Positions 1 through 9,807 of a DNA stretch of 36,847 bases are shown piece by piece. Under the pieces are notes generated by a model. It was not told where the DNA came from, did no database searches, and worked only from the letters and a program-made list of their open reading frames with translations. Each line of letters starts with the position of its first letter. Within the stretch, counting starts at the first letter, position 1. The position numbers were made by a program, and so were the translations under genes. This DNA is from an uncultured Eubacteriales bacterium (GTDB taxonomy: Bacteria > Bacillota > Clostridia > Lachnospirales > Bianqueaceae): assembly GCA_902796435.1 (NCBI GenBank), contig CADBPG010000127.1:1-36847 (forward strand), in the 5' to 3' direction.

Positions 1-1502
<1,502 letters not shown>

Positions 1503-1514
1503 AAGGAGCTTGCC

Positions 1515-1931
1515 ATGGCGGAAACGTTTGAACTGAAGATCATTACCCCGGAGCGTGTCATGTACACGCATCCGGTCACCCGGGTGATCTTCCGGACGAC
1601 GGAGGGTGAGATGGCTGTCCTGAAGGGCCATATCCCGCTGACCGGCGTGATCGAGTCCTGCGTGTTCCACGCGACGACGCAGGATGAGAGCGGCGCGGAA
1701 AAGGACCTGAAGATGGCGGTCCACGAAGGCTTCGTCGAAGTCATGCCGGACAGTGTCACGCTGCTGACGGAAGCGGCGGAATGGCCGGAGGAGATCGATC
1801 CGGAACGTGCCCAGCGCGCGAAAGAGCGTGCCGAGGGGCGTCTGGAATCGGACGCGCCGGATATCGATCATCGCCGTGCCGAACTGGCCCTGCGCAGGTC
1901 CCTGGTCCGTCTGGAAACGATCCGGAAATAA
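1515..1931 (+). CDS. atpC: ATP synthase F1 epsilon subunit
   Basis: Epsilon is the small rotor subunit that couples gamma to the c-ring and can inhibit ATP hydrolysis. The 138-residue product shows the expected N-terminal beta-sandwich (ELKIITPERVMYTHPVTRV, then GEMAVLKGHIPLTG) and a C-terminal helical hairpin rich in Arg and Glu from about residue 88. AAGGAG at 1503-1508 precedes the ATG by 6 bases. It is the last gene of the atp operon and is followed directly by a terminator hairpin. Confidence 0.96.
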   Translation: MAETFELKIITPERVMYTHPVTRVIFRTTEGEMAVLKGHIPLTGVIESCVFHATTQDESGAEKDLKMAVHEGFVEVMPDSVTLLTEAAEWPEEIDPERAQRAKERAEGRLESDAPDIDHRRAELALRRSLVRLETIRK

Positions 1932-1938
1932 TACTGTA

Positions 1939-1969
1939 CCGCGGCTTTTTACAAGGCCGCGGGACTTTT
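1939..1969 (+). terminator. Rho-independent terminator of the atp operon
   Basis: A perfect 7-bp GC-only stem (CCGCGGC at 1939-1945, GCCGCGG at 1956-1962) has a 10-base loop and a short ACTTTTC tail. The T-run is only four bases, so termination may be partial and allow some readthrough into hprK, which has no clear promoter of its own. Confidence 0.7.
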
Positions 1970-2005
1970 CATTCCTAAAAGGGCATAAGAAAGGAGGAGA
2001 TCGGT

Positions 2006-2962
2006 CTGTATTCTATTTCCATCAAAGATCTGAGCGAACGGTTCGATCTGGAGAACCTGACGCCGGATCTGGATCTTACGGGCAAGATGATCGTCAGCCG
2101 TGAGATCAACCGACCGGCGCTGCAGCTGGCCGGCTACTATGAACACTTTGATTCTGATCGAGTGCAGTTGATCGGACAGGTCGAGCACTCATATCTTATG
2201 TCTCTGTCATTGACGAAGCGCCGCCGTGTCTGGAAGAGCCTTCTGATGACGCACCCGCCCTGCCTGATCATCTGCCGGGGCCTGACGCCCTTCCAGGAGC
2301 TCAATACGCTGAAGATCGCCACAGAATGTGACGTTCCGATCTTCCGTACACAGGCAACGACCACGGACTTCATGGCGGAGCTGATGCGCTACCTGAACTA
2401 CGAACTGGCGCCCCGCATCACCATGCACGGCGTTCTGGTCGATATCTACGGTGAAGGTGTGCTGATCCTGGGCGAAAGCGGGATCGGCAAGAGCGAAGCC
2501 GCACTGGAACTGATCCGCCGCGGACATCGTCTCGTAGCGGACGATGTGGTGGAGATCAAGCGCATCTCCGACGTGGAGCTTCTGGGCTATGGCCCGGAGG
2601 TGATCCGTCATTTCATCGAGCTGCGTGGTATCGGTATCATGGATGCCCGGCAGTTGTACGGTGTCGAGGCCATCAAGACCGAACAGACCATCGATATGGT
2701 CATCAATCTGGAGGTCTGGAATCCGGGCAAGCAGTATGACCGGCTGGGGTTGAACGAGCGTACCATGAGTATCCTGGGCAACCCTGTGGTCTGCTACAAT
2801 ATCCCGATCCGGCCGGGCCGCAATCTGGCAGTCATCGCGGAGACCGCCGCGATCAACCACCGCCAGAAGAAAATGGGTTACAATGCAGCTGAGGCCCTCA
2901 ATAGTCGGGTCATGGGCAATATTGCACGCCGCAGGCGTGAAAAGGACAATTCTGATCAATAA
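2006..2962 (+). CDS. hprK: HPr kinase/phosphorylase (probable CTG start)
   Basis: HprK phosphorylates and dephosphorylates the regulatory Ser of HPr and Crh, and so controls CcpA-dependent catabolite repression. With this start the product is 318 residues. The P-loop GESGIGKS is at 156-163, followed by HRLVADDVVEI and the family signature ELRGIGIMDARQLYG. The first ATG (2087) would delete about 27 residues (YSISIKDLSERFDLENL onward) that match the conserved N-terminal domain. No ATG, GTG or TTG is available upstream in frame, whereas CTG 2006 lies 8 bases after AAGGAGG (1991-1997). The start is an inference; the identity is secure. It leads the cluster with glucokinase and the HPr paralogue. 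Confidence 0.93.
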   Translation: MYSISIKDLSERFDLENLTPDLDLTGKMIVSREINRPALQLAGYYEHFDSDRVQLIGQVEHSYLMSLSLTKRRRVWKSLLMTHPPCLIICRGLTPFQELNTLKIATECDVPIFRTQATTTDFMAELMRYLNYELAPRITMHGVLVDIYGEGVLILGESGIGKSEAALELIRRGHRLVADDVVEIKRISDVELLGYGPEVIRHFIELRGIGIMDARQLYGVEAIKTEQTIDMVINLEVWNPGKQYDRLGLNERTMSILGNPVVCYNIPIRPGRNLAVIAETAAINHRQKKMGYNAAEALNSRVMGNIARRRREKDNSDQ

Positions 2963-2980
2963 TTAGGAGGAGTAACGATT

Positions 2981-3937
2981 ATGATCTATGCAGGTATCGA
3001 TCTGGGCGGCACCACGATCAAAGGTGCCCTGGTCAGCGAGGACGGAAAGATCCTGATCCAGAAAGCGATCCCCACCGGCGGCGAGCGTCCGCACGTAGAA
3101 GTCGTGACGGACATGGCCAACCTGATCCTGGAACTGATGAGCACCTATGGCTGTGATCCGGAAGAAGTCGAGGCAGTGGGCGTCGGTTCTCCCGGTTCCA
3201 TCGATCCGGAAAACGGTATCGTTGTAGAAGCCAACAATTTCGCGGATTTCCGTGATGTCCATGTGCGTGACATCATGGCCGCTATTCTGGACAAGCCGAT
3301 CTACGTCGACAATGACGCGAACGTCGCAGCGCTGGGCGAGAGTATGTTTGGCGCCGGCGAGGGCCAGAAGAATTGCGTCCTCTGCACCCTGGGCACAGGC
3401 CTGGGCGGCGGTGTCGTCATCGACGGCAAGATCTTCTCCGGCGCGTATCATGGCGGCACGGAGCTGGGCCATACGGTCATCGTGGCGGACGGTGAGCAGT
3501 GCACCTGCGGCCGTAAGGGCTGCTGGGAAGCCTACAGTTCCGCAACGGCGATCATCCGTGAAGCACGTAAAGCGGCTGAGGCTGATCCGGAGTCCAAGAT
3601 CAATGAAGTATGCGGCGGCGACTTAAGCAAGCTGAACGCCAAGATGGTCTTCGACGCGGCCGATATGGGCGATGCTTCCGCGATCCGCGTCAAGGATGAC
3701 TATATCAAATACCTTGGACTAGGCCTGACCAACATGATCAACATCTTCCAGCCGGAAGTCATGATGATCGGCGGCGGTGTCTGCGCACAGGGTGAGAAAC
3801 TCCTCAGCCCGCTGCGCAAGATCCTGGACCGTGAAGTCTTCGCGGGTCAGTTCTACAAGATCAAGTTCAGAACAGCGACTCTGGGCAACGATGCCGGTGT
3901 CATCGGCGCAGCCATGCTGGGTAAGATCAACGAGTGA
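2981..3937 (+). CDS. glk: ROK-family glucokinase
   Basis: This 318-residue protein probably phosphorylates glucose to glucose-6-phosphate with ATP in the cytoplasm. The N-terminal ATP-binding motif GIDLGGTTIKGAL, the ELGH motif, and the ROK zinc motif CTCGRKGC (Cys at about 174, 176 and 181) followed by WEAYSS are all present, pointing to the Firmicute GlcK type rather than a NagC-like repressor, since there is no N-terminal HTH. GGAGGAG lies just upstream of the ATG. It sits 18 bases after hprK, and its stop overlaps the murB start. A fructokinase or other ROK hexokinase role cannot be fully excluded. Confidence 0.92.
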   Translation: MIYAGIDLGGTTIKGALVSEDGKILIQKAIPTGGERPHVEVVTDMANLILELMSTYGCDPEEVEAVGVGSPGSIDPENGIVVEANNFADFRDVHVRDIMAAILDKPIYVDNDANVAALGESMFGAGEGQKNCVLCTLGTGLGGGVVIDGKIFSGAYHGGTELGHTVIVADGEQCTCGRKGCWEAYSSATAIIREARKAAEADPESKINEVCGGDLSKLNAKMVFDAADMGDASAIRVKDDYIKYLGLGLTNMINIFQPEVMMIGGGVCAQGEKLLSPLRKILDREVFAGQFYKIKFRTATLGNDAGVIGAAMLGKINE

Positions 3938-4860
3938 TGGATCTTCTGATACAGCAACTGCAAGAGGTCCTGCCTAAGGAGCGGATCCTTACGGCAGAAC
4001 CCCTTGCGGCACATACGACCTTTCGCATCGGCGGACCGGCGGATTATTTCTGTGAGATCGAAAGCGCGGAAGAACTGCAGGAAGCGGTCCGGATCGCTAT
4101 TGACTCCGATACGCCCTGGTTCATCCTGGGGCGCGGCAGCAATCTGCTGGTCTCGGACGAGGGCTACCGTGGCCTGATCCTGCATCTCGGCCGTGGCTGG
4201 GAGCAGGTACGTGTCGATGACGACATGATCACGGCACAGAGCGGCGTCAGCCTGAGCGCTTTGGGGCGGATCGCCCTGGAGCACAGCCTGGATGGCTTCA
4301 GCTTCGCGGCGGGGATCCCCGGATCTCTGGGCGGCGCGGTCTACATGAATGCCGGCGCCTATGGCGGCGAGATGAAGGACATCCTGGTCTCGGCCCTGGT
4401 CATGGAACCGGATGGTAATTGTTTCGTCCTCTCCAATGAGGAGATGGAACTGGGCTACCGGGAAAGCATCTTCCAGCATCGGGACTGGATCATCCTGGAG
4501 GCGACGCTGCGCCTCAGAAAGGGTGACCCGGAAAAGATCGATGCGGAGATGAAGGACCTGATGCAGCGCCGGGTATCGAAGCAGCCGCTGGAGTTCCCCA
4601 GTGCAGGCAGCGTCTTCAAGCGGCCCCAGGGCTATTTTGCCGGCGGTCTGATCGAAGAGGCGGGCCTGAAGGGGCATCAGATCGGCGGTGCACAGATCTC
4701 GGAAAAGCATGCCGGCTTCATCATCAATGCGGGCGGCGCCACCGCGCAGGATGTGGTGGACCTAGTTCGGTATACCCAGGATGTGGTCTGGCGCATGTCC
4801 GGTGTACGTCTGGAACCGGAGCTGAAGATCCTGAAGGACGAGTGCCTGATCCGACTGTAA
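3937..4860 (+). CDS. murB: UDP-N-acetylenolpyruvoylglucosamine reductase
   Basis: MurB is the FAD/NADPH enzyme that reduces UDP-GlcNAc-enolpyruvate to UDP-MurNAc, the second committed step of peptidoglycan precursor synthesis. The 307-residue product shows the FAD-binding motifs GRGSNLLVSDEGYRG and AGIPGSLGGAVYMNAGAYG, the YRES motif, the catalytic Ser in SAGSVFK (about residue 225) and the C-terminal Glu region RLEPELKIL. I chose ATG 3937 because it overlaps the upstream TGA (TGATG), a typical coupled start; GTG 3934 would add one residue. Placement between hprK and whiA is a common Firmicute arrangement. Confidence 0.97.
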   Translation: MDLLIQQLQEVLPKERILTAEPLAAHTTFRIGGPADYFCEIESAEELQEAVRIAIDSDTPWFILGRGSNLLVSDEGYRGLILHLGRGWEQVRVDDDMITAQSGVSLSALGRIALEHSLDGFSFAAGIPGSLGGAVYMNAGAYGGEMKDILVSALVMEPDGNCFVLSNEEMELGYRESIFQHRDWIILEATLRLRKGDPEKIDAEMKDLMQRRVSKQPLEFPSAGSVFKRPQGYFAGGLIEEAGLKGHQIGGAQISEKHAGFIINAGGATAQDVVDLVRYTQDVVWRMSGVRLEPELKILKDECLIRL

Positions 4861-4903
4861 TTTTCTGCCTGCACACTGTGCGAAGGTATATTAAAGGAGA
4901 CCT

Positions 4904-5839
4904 ATGTCTTTTTCCGGAGATGTAAAACGGGAACTGTCAGAACATGTGGGATCGGCCAGACATTGTCTGATCGCCGAACTGGCGGCCCTCATCTGCGCCT
5001 GCGGCCAGATGTCCGCGGATCCTCCCTGTCTGGAGGTGCACACAGAAAATGAAGTCCCGTATAAAAAAACCTTTACTTTACTGCAAAAGGCGTTTACTAT
5101 AAAGTCATTGCAGGAACACCACCAGGAGGGCGGCGGCTGGAGCCTGAAGATCACCGAACCTGCGGAGATCCTCACGGTCCTTTCGGCCTGCGGCCTGGTG
5201 CAGAGAACAGCGGATGGCTGGCGGCTGGAGGGCGCGCCAGAGGAGCGGATCACAGAACGGGTCTGCTGCCGGAAAGCCTATATCCGCGGCGCTTTTCTGG
5301 GCAGTGGCTCCATCAACGATCCGAACAAGAACTACCATCTGGAATTCGTGCTGGAGCAAAAGGAAAAGGCTGAAAAAGTCAGGGAACTGCTGCAGTCTTT
5401 CGGTGTCGAGGCCCATGTCCTCAGCCGCAGACGGTTCTCAAAAGAGATCTATGTCACATATCTGAAGGATGGCTCGCAGATCGCGGACGTGCTGAACATC
5501 ATGGGCAGCCATGCCAGTCTGCTGCGGTTCGAGGATATCCGGGTCGTCAAGGATGTGCGCAACAAGATCAACCGGCAGGTCAACTGTGAGGCGGCCAATC
5601 TCGACCGTGTCATCAGTGCGGCTGTACGGCAGACGGAGGATATCCAGTTGATCGATGAAATGATCGGTCTGGATACCTTGCCCAAGGGCCTGAGAGAGGC
5701 AGCGGAGGCACGTCTGGCCGCGCCGGATGCCAGTTTGTCAGAGATCAGCATCCGGCTGGGCATCGGGAAATCGGGGGTCAACCACCGGTTCCGGAAACTG
5801 CTGGAGATCGCGGAAAGCCTTAAGAAAAACCAGGAATAG
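4904..5839 (+). CDS. whiA: WhiA, DNA-binding protein with LAGLIDADG-like and HTH domains
   Basis: WhiA is a conserved Gram-positive regulator linked to cell division and, in actinobacteria, sporulation. It binds DNA but is not a nuclease. The 311-residue protein has the family start MSFSGDVKRELSEH, a degenerate LAGLIDADG-like core (RGAFLGSGSINDPNKNYHLE), and the C-terminal helix-turn-helix near residues 260-305 (ASLSEISIRLGIGKSGVNHR). AAAGGAGA precedes the ATG. In many Firmicutes rapZ and yvcK lie directly upstream; here murB occupies that place and neither gene is in the window. Confidence 0.95.
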   Translation: MSFSGDVKRELSEHVGSARHCLIAELAALICACGQMSADPPCLEVHTENEVPYKKTFTLLQKAFTIKSLQEHHQEGGGWSLKITEPAEILTVLSACGLVQRTADGWRLEGAPEERITERVCCRKAYIRGAFLGSGSINDPNKNYHLEFVLEQKEKAEKVRELLQSFGVEAHVLSRRRFSKEIYVTYLKDGSQIADVLNIMGSHASLLRFEDIRVVKDVRNKINRQVNCEAANLDRVISAAVRQTEDIQLIDEMIGLDTLPKGLREAAEARLAAPDASLSEISIRLGIGKSGVNHRFRKLLEIAESLKKNQE

Positions 5840-5858
5840 GATCATTGGAGGTACGATC

Positions 5859-6107
5859 ATGATCGAAAAGAATGTGAAAGTCAAACTGCAGGAAGGTATG
5901 GAAGCTGCTGCACTGTTGGTGCAGACGGCCTGCCAGTATAAGAGCAACATCCAGATCCTGGCAGATGAGAAGACCGTAAACGCCAAAAGTATCATGGGCG
6001 TTATGATGCTCAGCATGGTCGAGGACGAGACCGTCACCATCGTGTGCACGGGCGAGGACGAAGCAGAGGCCATGGAGGGCGTGATCGCGGTGCTTTCCAG
6101 TAAATGA
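5859..6107 (+). CDS. Crh-like HPr paralogue lacking the active-site histidine
   Basis: This 82-residue HPr-fold protein keeps the regulatory serine motif NAKSIMGVM (Ser44, equivalent to HPr Ser46) and the LLVQTA helix. The PTS phosphorylation loop (GIHARPA in HPr) is replaced by QEGMEAAA, and the whole protein contains no histidine. It therefore cannot accept phosphate from enzyme I, but could still be a substrate of HprK. That is the logic of Crh, a CcpA co-regulator in Bacillus, where the His is replaced by Gln. Its place in the hprK cluster supports this. GGAGG (5847-5851) lies 7 bases before the ATG. Crh orthology is inference; independent loss of His15 is equally possible. Confidence 0.85.
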   Translation: MIEKNVKVKLQEGMEAAALLVQTACQYKSNIQILADEKTVNAKSIMGVMMLSMVEDETVTIVCTGEDEAEAMEGVIAVLSSK

Positions 6108-6125
6108 ATCACGGAGGATGACGAT

Positions 6126-7409
6126 ATGAACATCGCACAATGGAAAACACGCCTGGAGAGCCAGGCTGGAGCAGAGCTGCTGACACGCCTGTATGGTGCG
6201 GAAGCAGTGGCGGCGCAGACAGAACGGTATGAGACCCTGCTGGACCAGTTCGCGGCGGATTTCGGTGATCAGGAAGTTTCCATGTTCACTTCTCCCGGCC
6301 GTTCCGAGATCGGCGGCAACCATACCGACCATAACAATGGACGGGTCCTGGCGGCCAGCATCAATCTGGACTGTGTCGGCGTAGCGGCGAAAACGGAAGA
6401 GCCGGTCCTGGAGTTCGTCAGTGTGACCTACGACCAGCGCATCCGGATCGATCTGAACGACATCGAATACAATGCCGCTGAAGGCGGCACCCTGGCTCTG
6501 GTCAAGGGTATGCTGAAGGGCTTCCGTGAGATGGGCCACGAGATCGGTGGATTCAAGGCCTATATCACCAGCAACGTCATCAGTGCTGCCGGTATCAGTT
6601 CCTCCGCCTCCTTCGAGATGCTGATCTGCTCCATGCTGAATGCTTTCTACAACGGCGGTGCCATGGACGTCACCTCCTATGCACATATCGGCCGCTATGC
6701 GGAGAACCACTACTGGCTGAAGGCTTCCGGTCTGCTGGACCAGATGGCCTGCGCAGTCGGCGGTCTGATCACCATCGATTTCAAAGACCCGCAGCATCCG
6801 GTGGTCGAGCCTGTCGCTTTTGATTTCGCAAAGCAGAATTATGATCTGATGATCGTCAATACCGGTAAGGGCCATGCGGACCTTTCCGCGGAGTACTCCT
6901 CTGTTCCGGCCGAGATGAAGGCTGTGGCACAGTTCTTCGGCAAGGAAGTCCTGCGCGAGGTCGATCCGAAGGATCTGGCCGACAATCTGGCGGCGGTACG
7001 TGCCAAGACCGGCGACCGGGCTGTCATGCGTGCGCTGCACTTCTTCTACGAGAACGAGCGCGTCCTGGACGAGGTCGAAGCCCTGAAGAGCAACGATTTC
7101 CAGAAGTTCCTGACTCTGATTACCGAGTCTGGCAACTCCTCCTGGAAGTGGCTGCAGAACTGCTATTACGGCGCGGAAGAGCAGGGCATCACAGTGGCTC
7201 TGGCCTACACGGAACTGTTCCTGAAGGAAAAGGGTGTGGGTGCCTGCCGTGTCCATGGCGGCGGCTTTGCCGGTGTCATCATGGCCATGATCCCCTCCGA
7301 ACTGGGCGCGGAATATACCGCCTATATGGAAGGCCTTCTGGGCAAGGGCAACGTCTATCGGATGAGCATCCGCCCGGTCGGCGCAGTCTGCCTGGACAGC
7401 ATGCTGTAA
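6126..7409 (+). CDS. galK: Galactokinase
   Basis: GalK phosphorylates alpha-galactose at C1 with ATP, the first committed step of the Leloir pathway. The 427-residue product has all three GHMP-kinase motifs: the galactokinase signature GRSEIGGNHTDHNNG from residue 58, the phosphate loop AAGISSSASFE, and the C-terminal HGGGFAGVIMAM. An ACGGAGG SD lies upstream of the ATG. It follows the Crh-like gene by 18 bases and ends the cluster at a terminator. galT and galE are not in the window. Location next to glucokinase and the Ser-HPr machinery suggests central sugar entry. Confidence 0.95.
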   Translation: MNIAQWKTRLESQAGAELLTRLYGAEAVAAQTERYETLLDQFAADFGDQEVSMFTSPGRSEIGGNHTDHNNGRVLAASINLDCVGVAAKTEEPVLEFVSVTYDQRIRIDLNDIEYNAAEGGTLALVKGMLKGFREMGHEIGGFKAYITSNVISAAGISSSASFEMLICSMLNAFYNGGAMDVTSYAHIGRYAENHYWLKASGLLDQMACAVGGLITIDFKDPQHPVVEPVAFDFAKQNYDLMIVNTGKGHADLSAEYSSVPAEMKAVAQFFGKEVLREVDPKDLADNLAAVRAKTGDRAVMRALHFFYENERVLDEVEALKSNDFQKFLTLITESGNSSWKWLQNCYYGAEEQGITVALAYTELFLKEKGVGACRVHGGGFAGVIMAMIPSELGAEYTAYMEGLLGKGNVYRMSIRPVGAVCLDSML

Positions 7410-7432
7410 CCCCTTTCTATCCTATAAAAAAC

Positions 7433-7480
7433 AAGGATCGTCCCTCGATAAAAAAGTCGTGGACGGTCCTTTTCTTTTTG
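7433..7480 (+). terminator. Rho-independent terminator after galK
   Basis: An 11-bp stem (AAGGATCGTCC at 7433-7443, GGACGGTCCTT at 7461-7471) contains one G-U pair and is followed by TTTCTTTTT. It separates the hprK-galK cluster from the microcompartment operon. Confidence 0.88.
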
Positions 7481-7489
7481 GAAATGTGG

Positions 7490-7518
7490 TTTACACTCCT
7501 TTGTTTTTGTGGTAAAAT
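7490..7518 (+). promoter_or_regulatory. Sigma-A type promoter of rhaB
   Basis: TTTACA at 7490-7495 and TAAAAT at 7513-7518 are separated by 17 bases, each one mismatch from consensus. The predicted transcript starts near 7525, leaving a leader of about 50 bases. The A-rich stretch right after the -10 resembles the one at the second promoter of the locus. Confidence 0.78.
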
Positions 7519-7523
7519 CGAGG

Positions 7524-7542
7524 AAAACAACCAGAAACAACA
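7524..7542 (+). promoter_or_regulatory. Candidate DeoR-family operator at the rhaB promoter
   Basis: AAAACAACCAGAAACAACA begins 6 bases after the -10 box, over the expected start of transcription. A closely similar stretch (AAAACACAGAAAAAACA) lies at the same distance after the -10 of the aldolase promoter. Both promoters flank the rhaB-deoR pair, so a shared repressor site is plausible. This is inference from similarity only. Confidence 0.4.
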
Positions 7543-7574
7543 TAAATACATGAAATAGAAAGGAAAGTATCATC

Positions 7575-8990
7575 ATGAGCGCTTATCTGGCATTTGATTA
7601 CGGAGCATCTTCCGGGCGGTTGATGCTCTGCACGTATGACGAGGCCGCAAAGACTATCGACATGCAGGAGATCCATCGTTTCCCGAACGATCCTGTCTGG
7701 ATGGCCGGCCATTTCTACTGGGATTTCCCACGCCTGTTCCATGAAATGAAACAGGGCCTGAAGAAGGTGGCGCAGATGGATGTCAACGTCGATGGTATCG
7801 GTATCGATACCTGGGGTGTCGACTATGGCTTCCTGGATGCGGACGGACGTCTGCTCTCCAACCCCTTCTGCTATCGGGATCCGAAGAACGACCAGGGCAT
7901 GCGAGAGATGGACCAGGTTCATGATTTTGCTGAGTTCTACAAGATCGCCGGCCTGCAGAAGATGGACTTCAATACCGCCTACCAGCTGTATTACGACGTC
8001 AAGCACCGTCCCTATGTGTTCGATGCGGCCGCCACTTTCCTGTTCATGCCGGACCTGTTCGCCTACATGCTGACGGGCGAGAAGGTCTGTGAATATACCA
8101 TTGCCTCCACCTCCCAGCTGCTGGATGCCAAGGGCCGCTGTTGGTCCGAAGAGATCATGGACATGGTCGGTGTTCCGAAGCGTCTGTTCCCGGAACTGGT
8201 CATGCCCGGCACCGTCATCGGCCAACTGAGCCCGCAGGTGCAGGAGGAGACCGGCATGGGTCCGGTACCGGTCATCGCTGTCGGCAGCCATGACACCGCA
8301 TCCGCGGTCTGCGGCGCGCCGATCGCCTCTGAAAACAGTATCTTCATGAGCAGCGGCACCTGGTCGCTGATCGGTATGGAGATCCCGGAACCCATCATCA
8401 ACGAAACGTCCCTGGCCTACAACTTCACCAATGAGGGCGGCGTGGAGCACACGATCCGCTTCCTGAAGAACATCACCGGTCTGTGGATCATCCAGAACCT
8501 GAAGAAGAAGTGGAACCAGACCATGCCGGAGATCGGCTATCCGGAGATCATCCAGGCGGCCAAGGAAGCAGAGCGTACCCACTTCATGATCGATCCGGAC
8601 GATCCGCGCTTCTCAGCCCCCATGGACATGGTCAAGGCCGTGCAGAGCTACTGCGAGGAGCATGGACAGGGCAAGCCTGAGACCATCGGCGAGATCGCCA
8701 TCGCGGCCTACAACGGCCTGGGCGAAAAGTACCGCCAGAACGTGGAAGCGATCGAGACCATGACGGGCAAGACCGTCGACGTCATCAACATGGTCGGCGG
8801 CGGCACCCAGGACAAGTTCCTCTGCCAGATGACAGCCTCCCGCACCGGCAAAAAGGTGCTGGCCGGCCCCATCGAGGCGGCAGTTGTTGGTTCCGTACTG
8901 ATGCAAATGAAAGCGACCGGGCAGCTGGCATCTCTGGCTGAAGGCCGGGAGATCGTCAAACGGTCCTTCCCCATCGAGATCTTTGAATAA
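7575..8990 (+). CDS. rhaB: Rhamnulokinase
   Basis: RhaB is a FGGY-family kinase that converts L-rhamnulose to L-rhamnulose-1-phosphate in the cytoplasm, the step just before aldol cleavage. The 471-residue product carries the rhamnulokinase-type N-terminus FDYGASSGRLML, the GIGIDTWGVDYGFLD segment, the catalytic Asp in GSHDTASAV (about residue 240), and C-terminal VGGGTQDKFLCQM. No encapsulation-type tail is visible, so the kinase probably acts outside the compartment. AAAGGAAAG precedes the ATG. No rhamnose isomerase, mutarotase or transporter is in the window. A broader rhamnulo/fuculokinase activity is possible. Confidence 0.93.
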   Translation: MSAYLAFDYGASSGRLMLCTYDEAAKTIDMQEIHRFPNDPVWMAGHFYWDFPRLFHEMKQGLKKVAQMDVNVDGIGIDTWGVDYGFLDADGRLLSNPFCYRDPKNDQGMREMDQVHDFAEFYKIAGLQKMDFNTAYQLYYDVKHRPYVFDAAATFLFMPDLFAYMLTGEKVCEYTIASTSQLLDAKGRCWSEEIMDMVGVPKRLFPELVMPGTVIGQLSPQVQEETGMGPVPVIAVGSHDTASAVCGAPIASENSIFMSSGTWSLIGMEIPEPIINETSLAYNFTNEGGVEHTIRFLKNITGLWIIQNLKKKWNQTMPEIGYPEIIQAAKEAERTHFMIDPDDPRFSAPMDMVKAVQSYCEEHGQGKPETIGEIAIAAYNGLGEKYRQNVEAIETMTGKTVDVINMVGGGTQDKFLCQMTASRTGKKVLAGPIEAAVVGSVLMQMKATGQLASLAEGREIVKRSFPIEIFE

Positions 8991-9005
8991 GAAGAGGATA
9001 CGATC

Positions 9006-9767
9006 ATGTTGGCTATAGACCGCAGAAATGACATCATGGAGCAGATCCGCCAGGAAGGCTCCGTCCGCGTGACTGATTTAAGCGCAAAGTACGATGTCAC
9101 GGAAGAAACCATCCGCAGGGATCTGGAAAAGCTGGAAAACGAAGGCCGCGTGACCCGTACATATGGAGGAGCGGTCCTCAATAAAGGTACTAAAGAAGAC
9201 CTTTCCATCAATATTCGGGAAACCTTCAACCAGGAGGGCAAGAACCGCATCGCCCGCAAGATCTGTGAACTGATCCACGATGGGGATTCGCTCATGCTGG
9301 ACGCAAGCACGTCCACCATGTTCGTCGCCCGCCATCTGAAGGATAAACGGGGCATCACGGTGATCACCAATTCACTGCGTGTCCCGGTGGAACTGGCCTC
9401 AGTCTCTGATGCCGAGATCATCGTAGCCGGCGGCACCTTCCGTCCCAACTCCCTGTCCATGATCGGGAGCCGCACCACGGACATGCTGGACGGATATTTC
9501 GTCGATAAGGCGATCCTGGGCTGCAAGAGTTTCGACCCGTCCACAGGCACCTACGAGCCCCACGAGATGGAGGCGGAGATCAAGAAGCGTATGCGCCGCA
9601 ACGCCCAGATGGTGATCCTGGCAGCCGACTACACCAAGTTCAATCAGAAGTCCTTTATCCGGACCATCGAGAGCAAGGAGATCAACATTGTAGTGACGGA
9701 TCGAAAGCTCCCGGAGGAGACAGAATTGCTGTTGGAAAAGCAAAATATTTCTTTATATTATGCGTGA
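9006..9767 (+). CDS. DeoR/GlpR-family transcriptional regulator
   Basis: This 253-residue protein has the N-terminal DeoR winged helix (residues about 6-57, including VTDLSAKYDVTEETIRRDLEKL and GRVTRTYGGAV) and a C-terminal sugar-phosphate sensor domain of the DeoRC type (ISIDEKAILGCKSFD-like region and AADYTKFNQ). Such regulators usually repress a sugar-use operon until a phosphorylated sugar binds. It lies 15 bases after rhaB and just upstream of the aldolase promoter, so it most likely controls both promoters of this locus in response to rhamnulose- or fuculose-1-phosphate or DHAP. The ligand is inference. Confidence 0.92.
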   Translation: MLAIDRRNDIMEQIRQEGSVRVTDLSAKYDVTEETIRRDLEKLENEGRVTRTYGGAVLNKGTKEDLSINIRETFNQEGKNRIARKICELIHDGDSLMLDASTSTMFVARHLKDKRGITVITNSLRVPVELASVSDAEIIVAGGTFRPNSLSMIGSRTTDMLDGYFVDKAILGCKSFDPSTGTYEPHEMEAEIKKRMRRNAQMVILAADYTKFNQKSFIRTIESKEINIVVTDRKLPEETELLLEKQNISLYYA

Positions 9768-9774
9768 GCTTGTA

Positions 9775-9803
9775 TTGACTTTTCTGCGCTGCAGTTGTAA
9801 AAT
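9775..9803 (+). promoter_or_regulatory. Second promoter of the locus, upstream of the aldolase and shell genes
   Basis: TTGACT (9775-9780) and TAAAAT (9798-9803) are spaced by exactly 17 bases, starting 7 bases after the deoR stop. This internal promoter would drive the aldolase, dehydrogenases and shell genes separately from rhaB-deoR. Confidence 0.8.
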
Positions 9804-9807
9804 GAAC

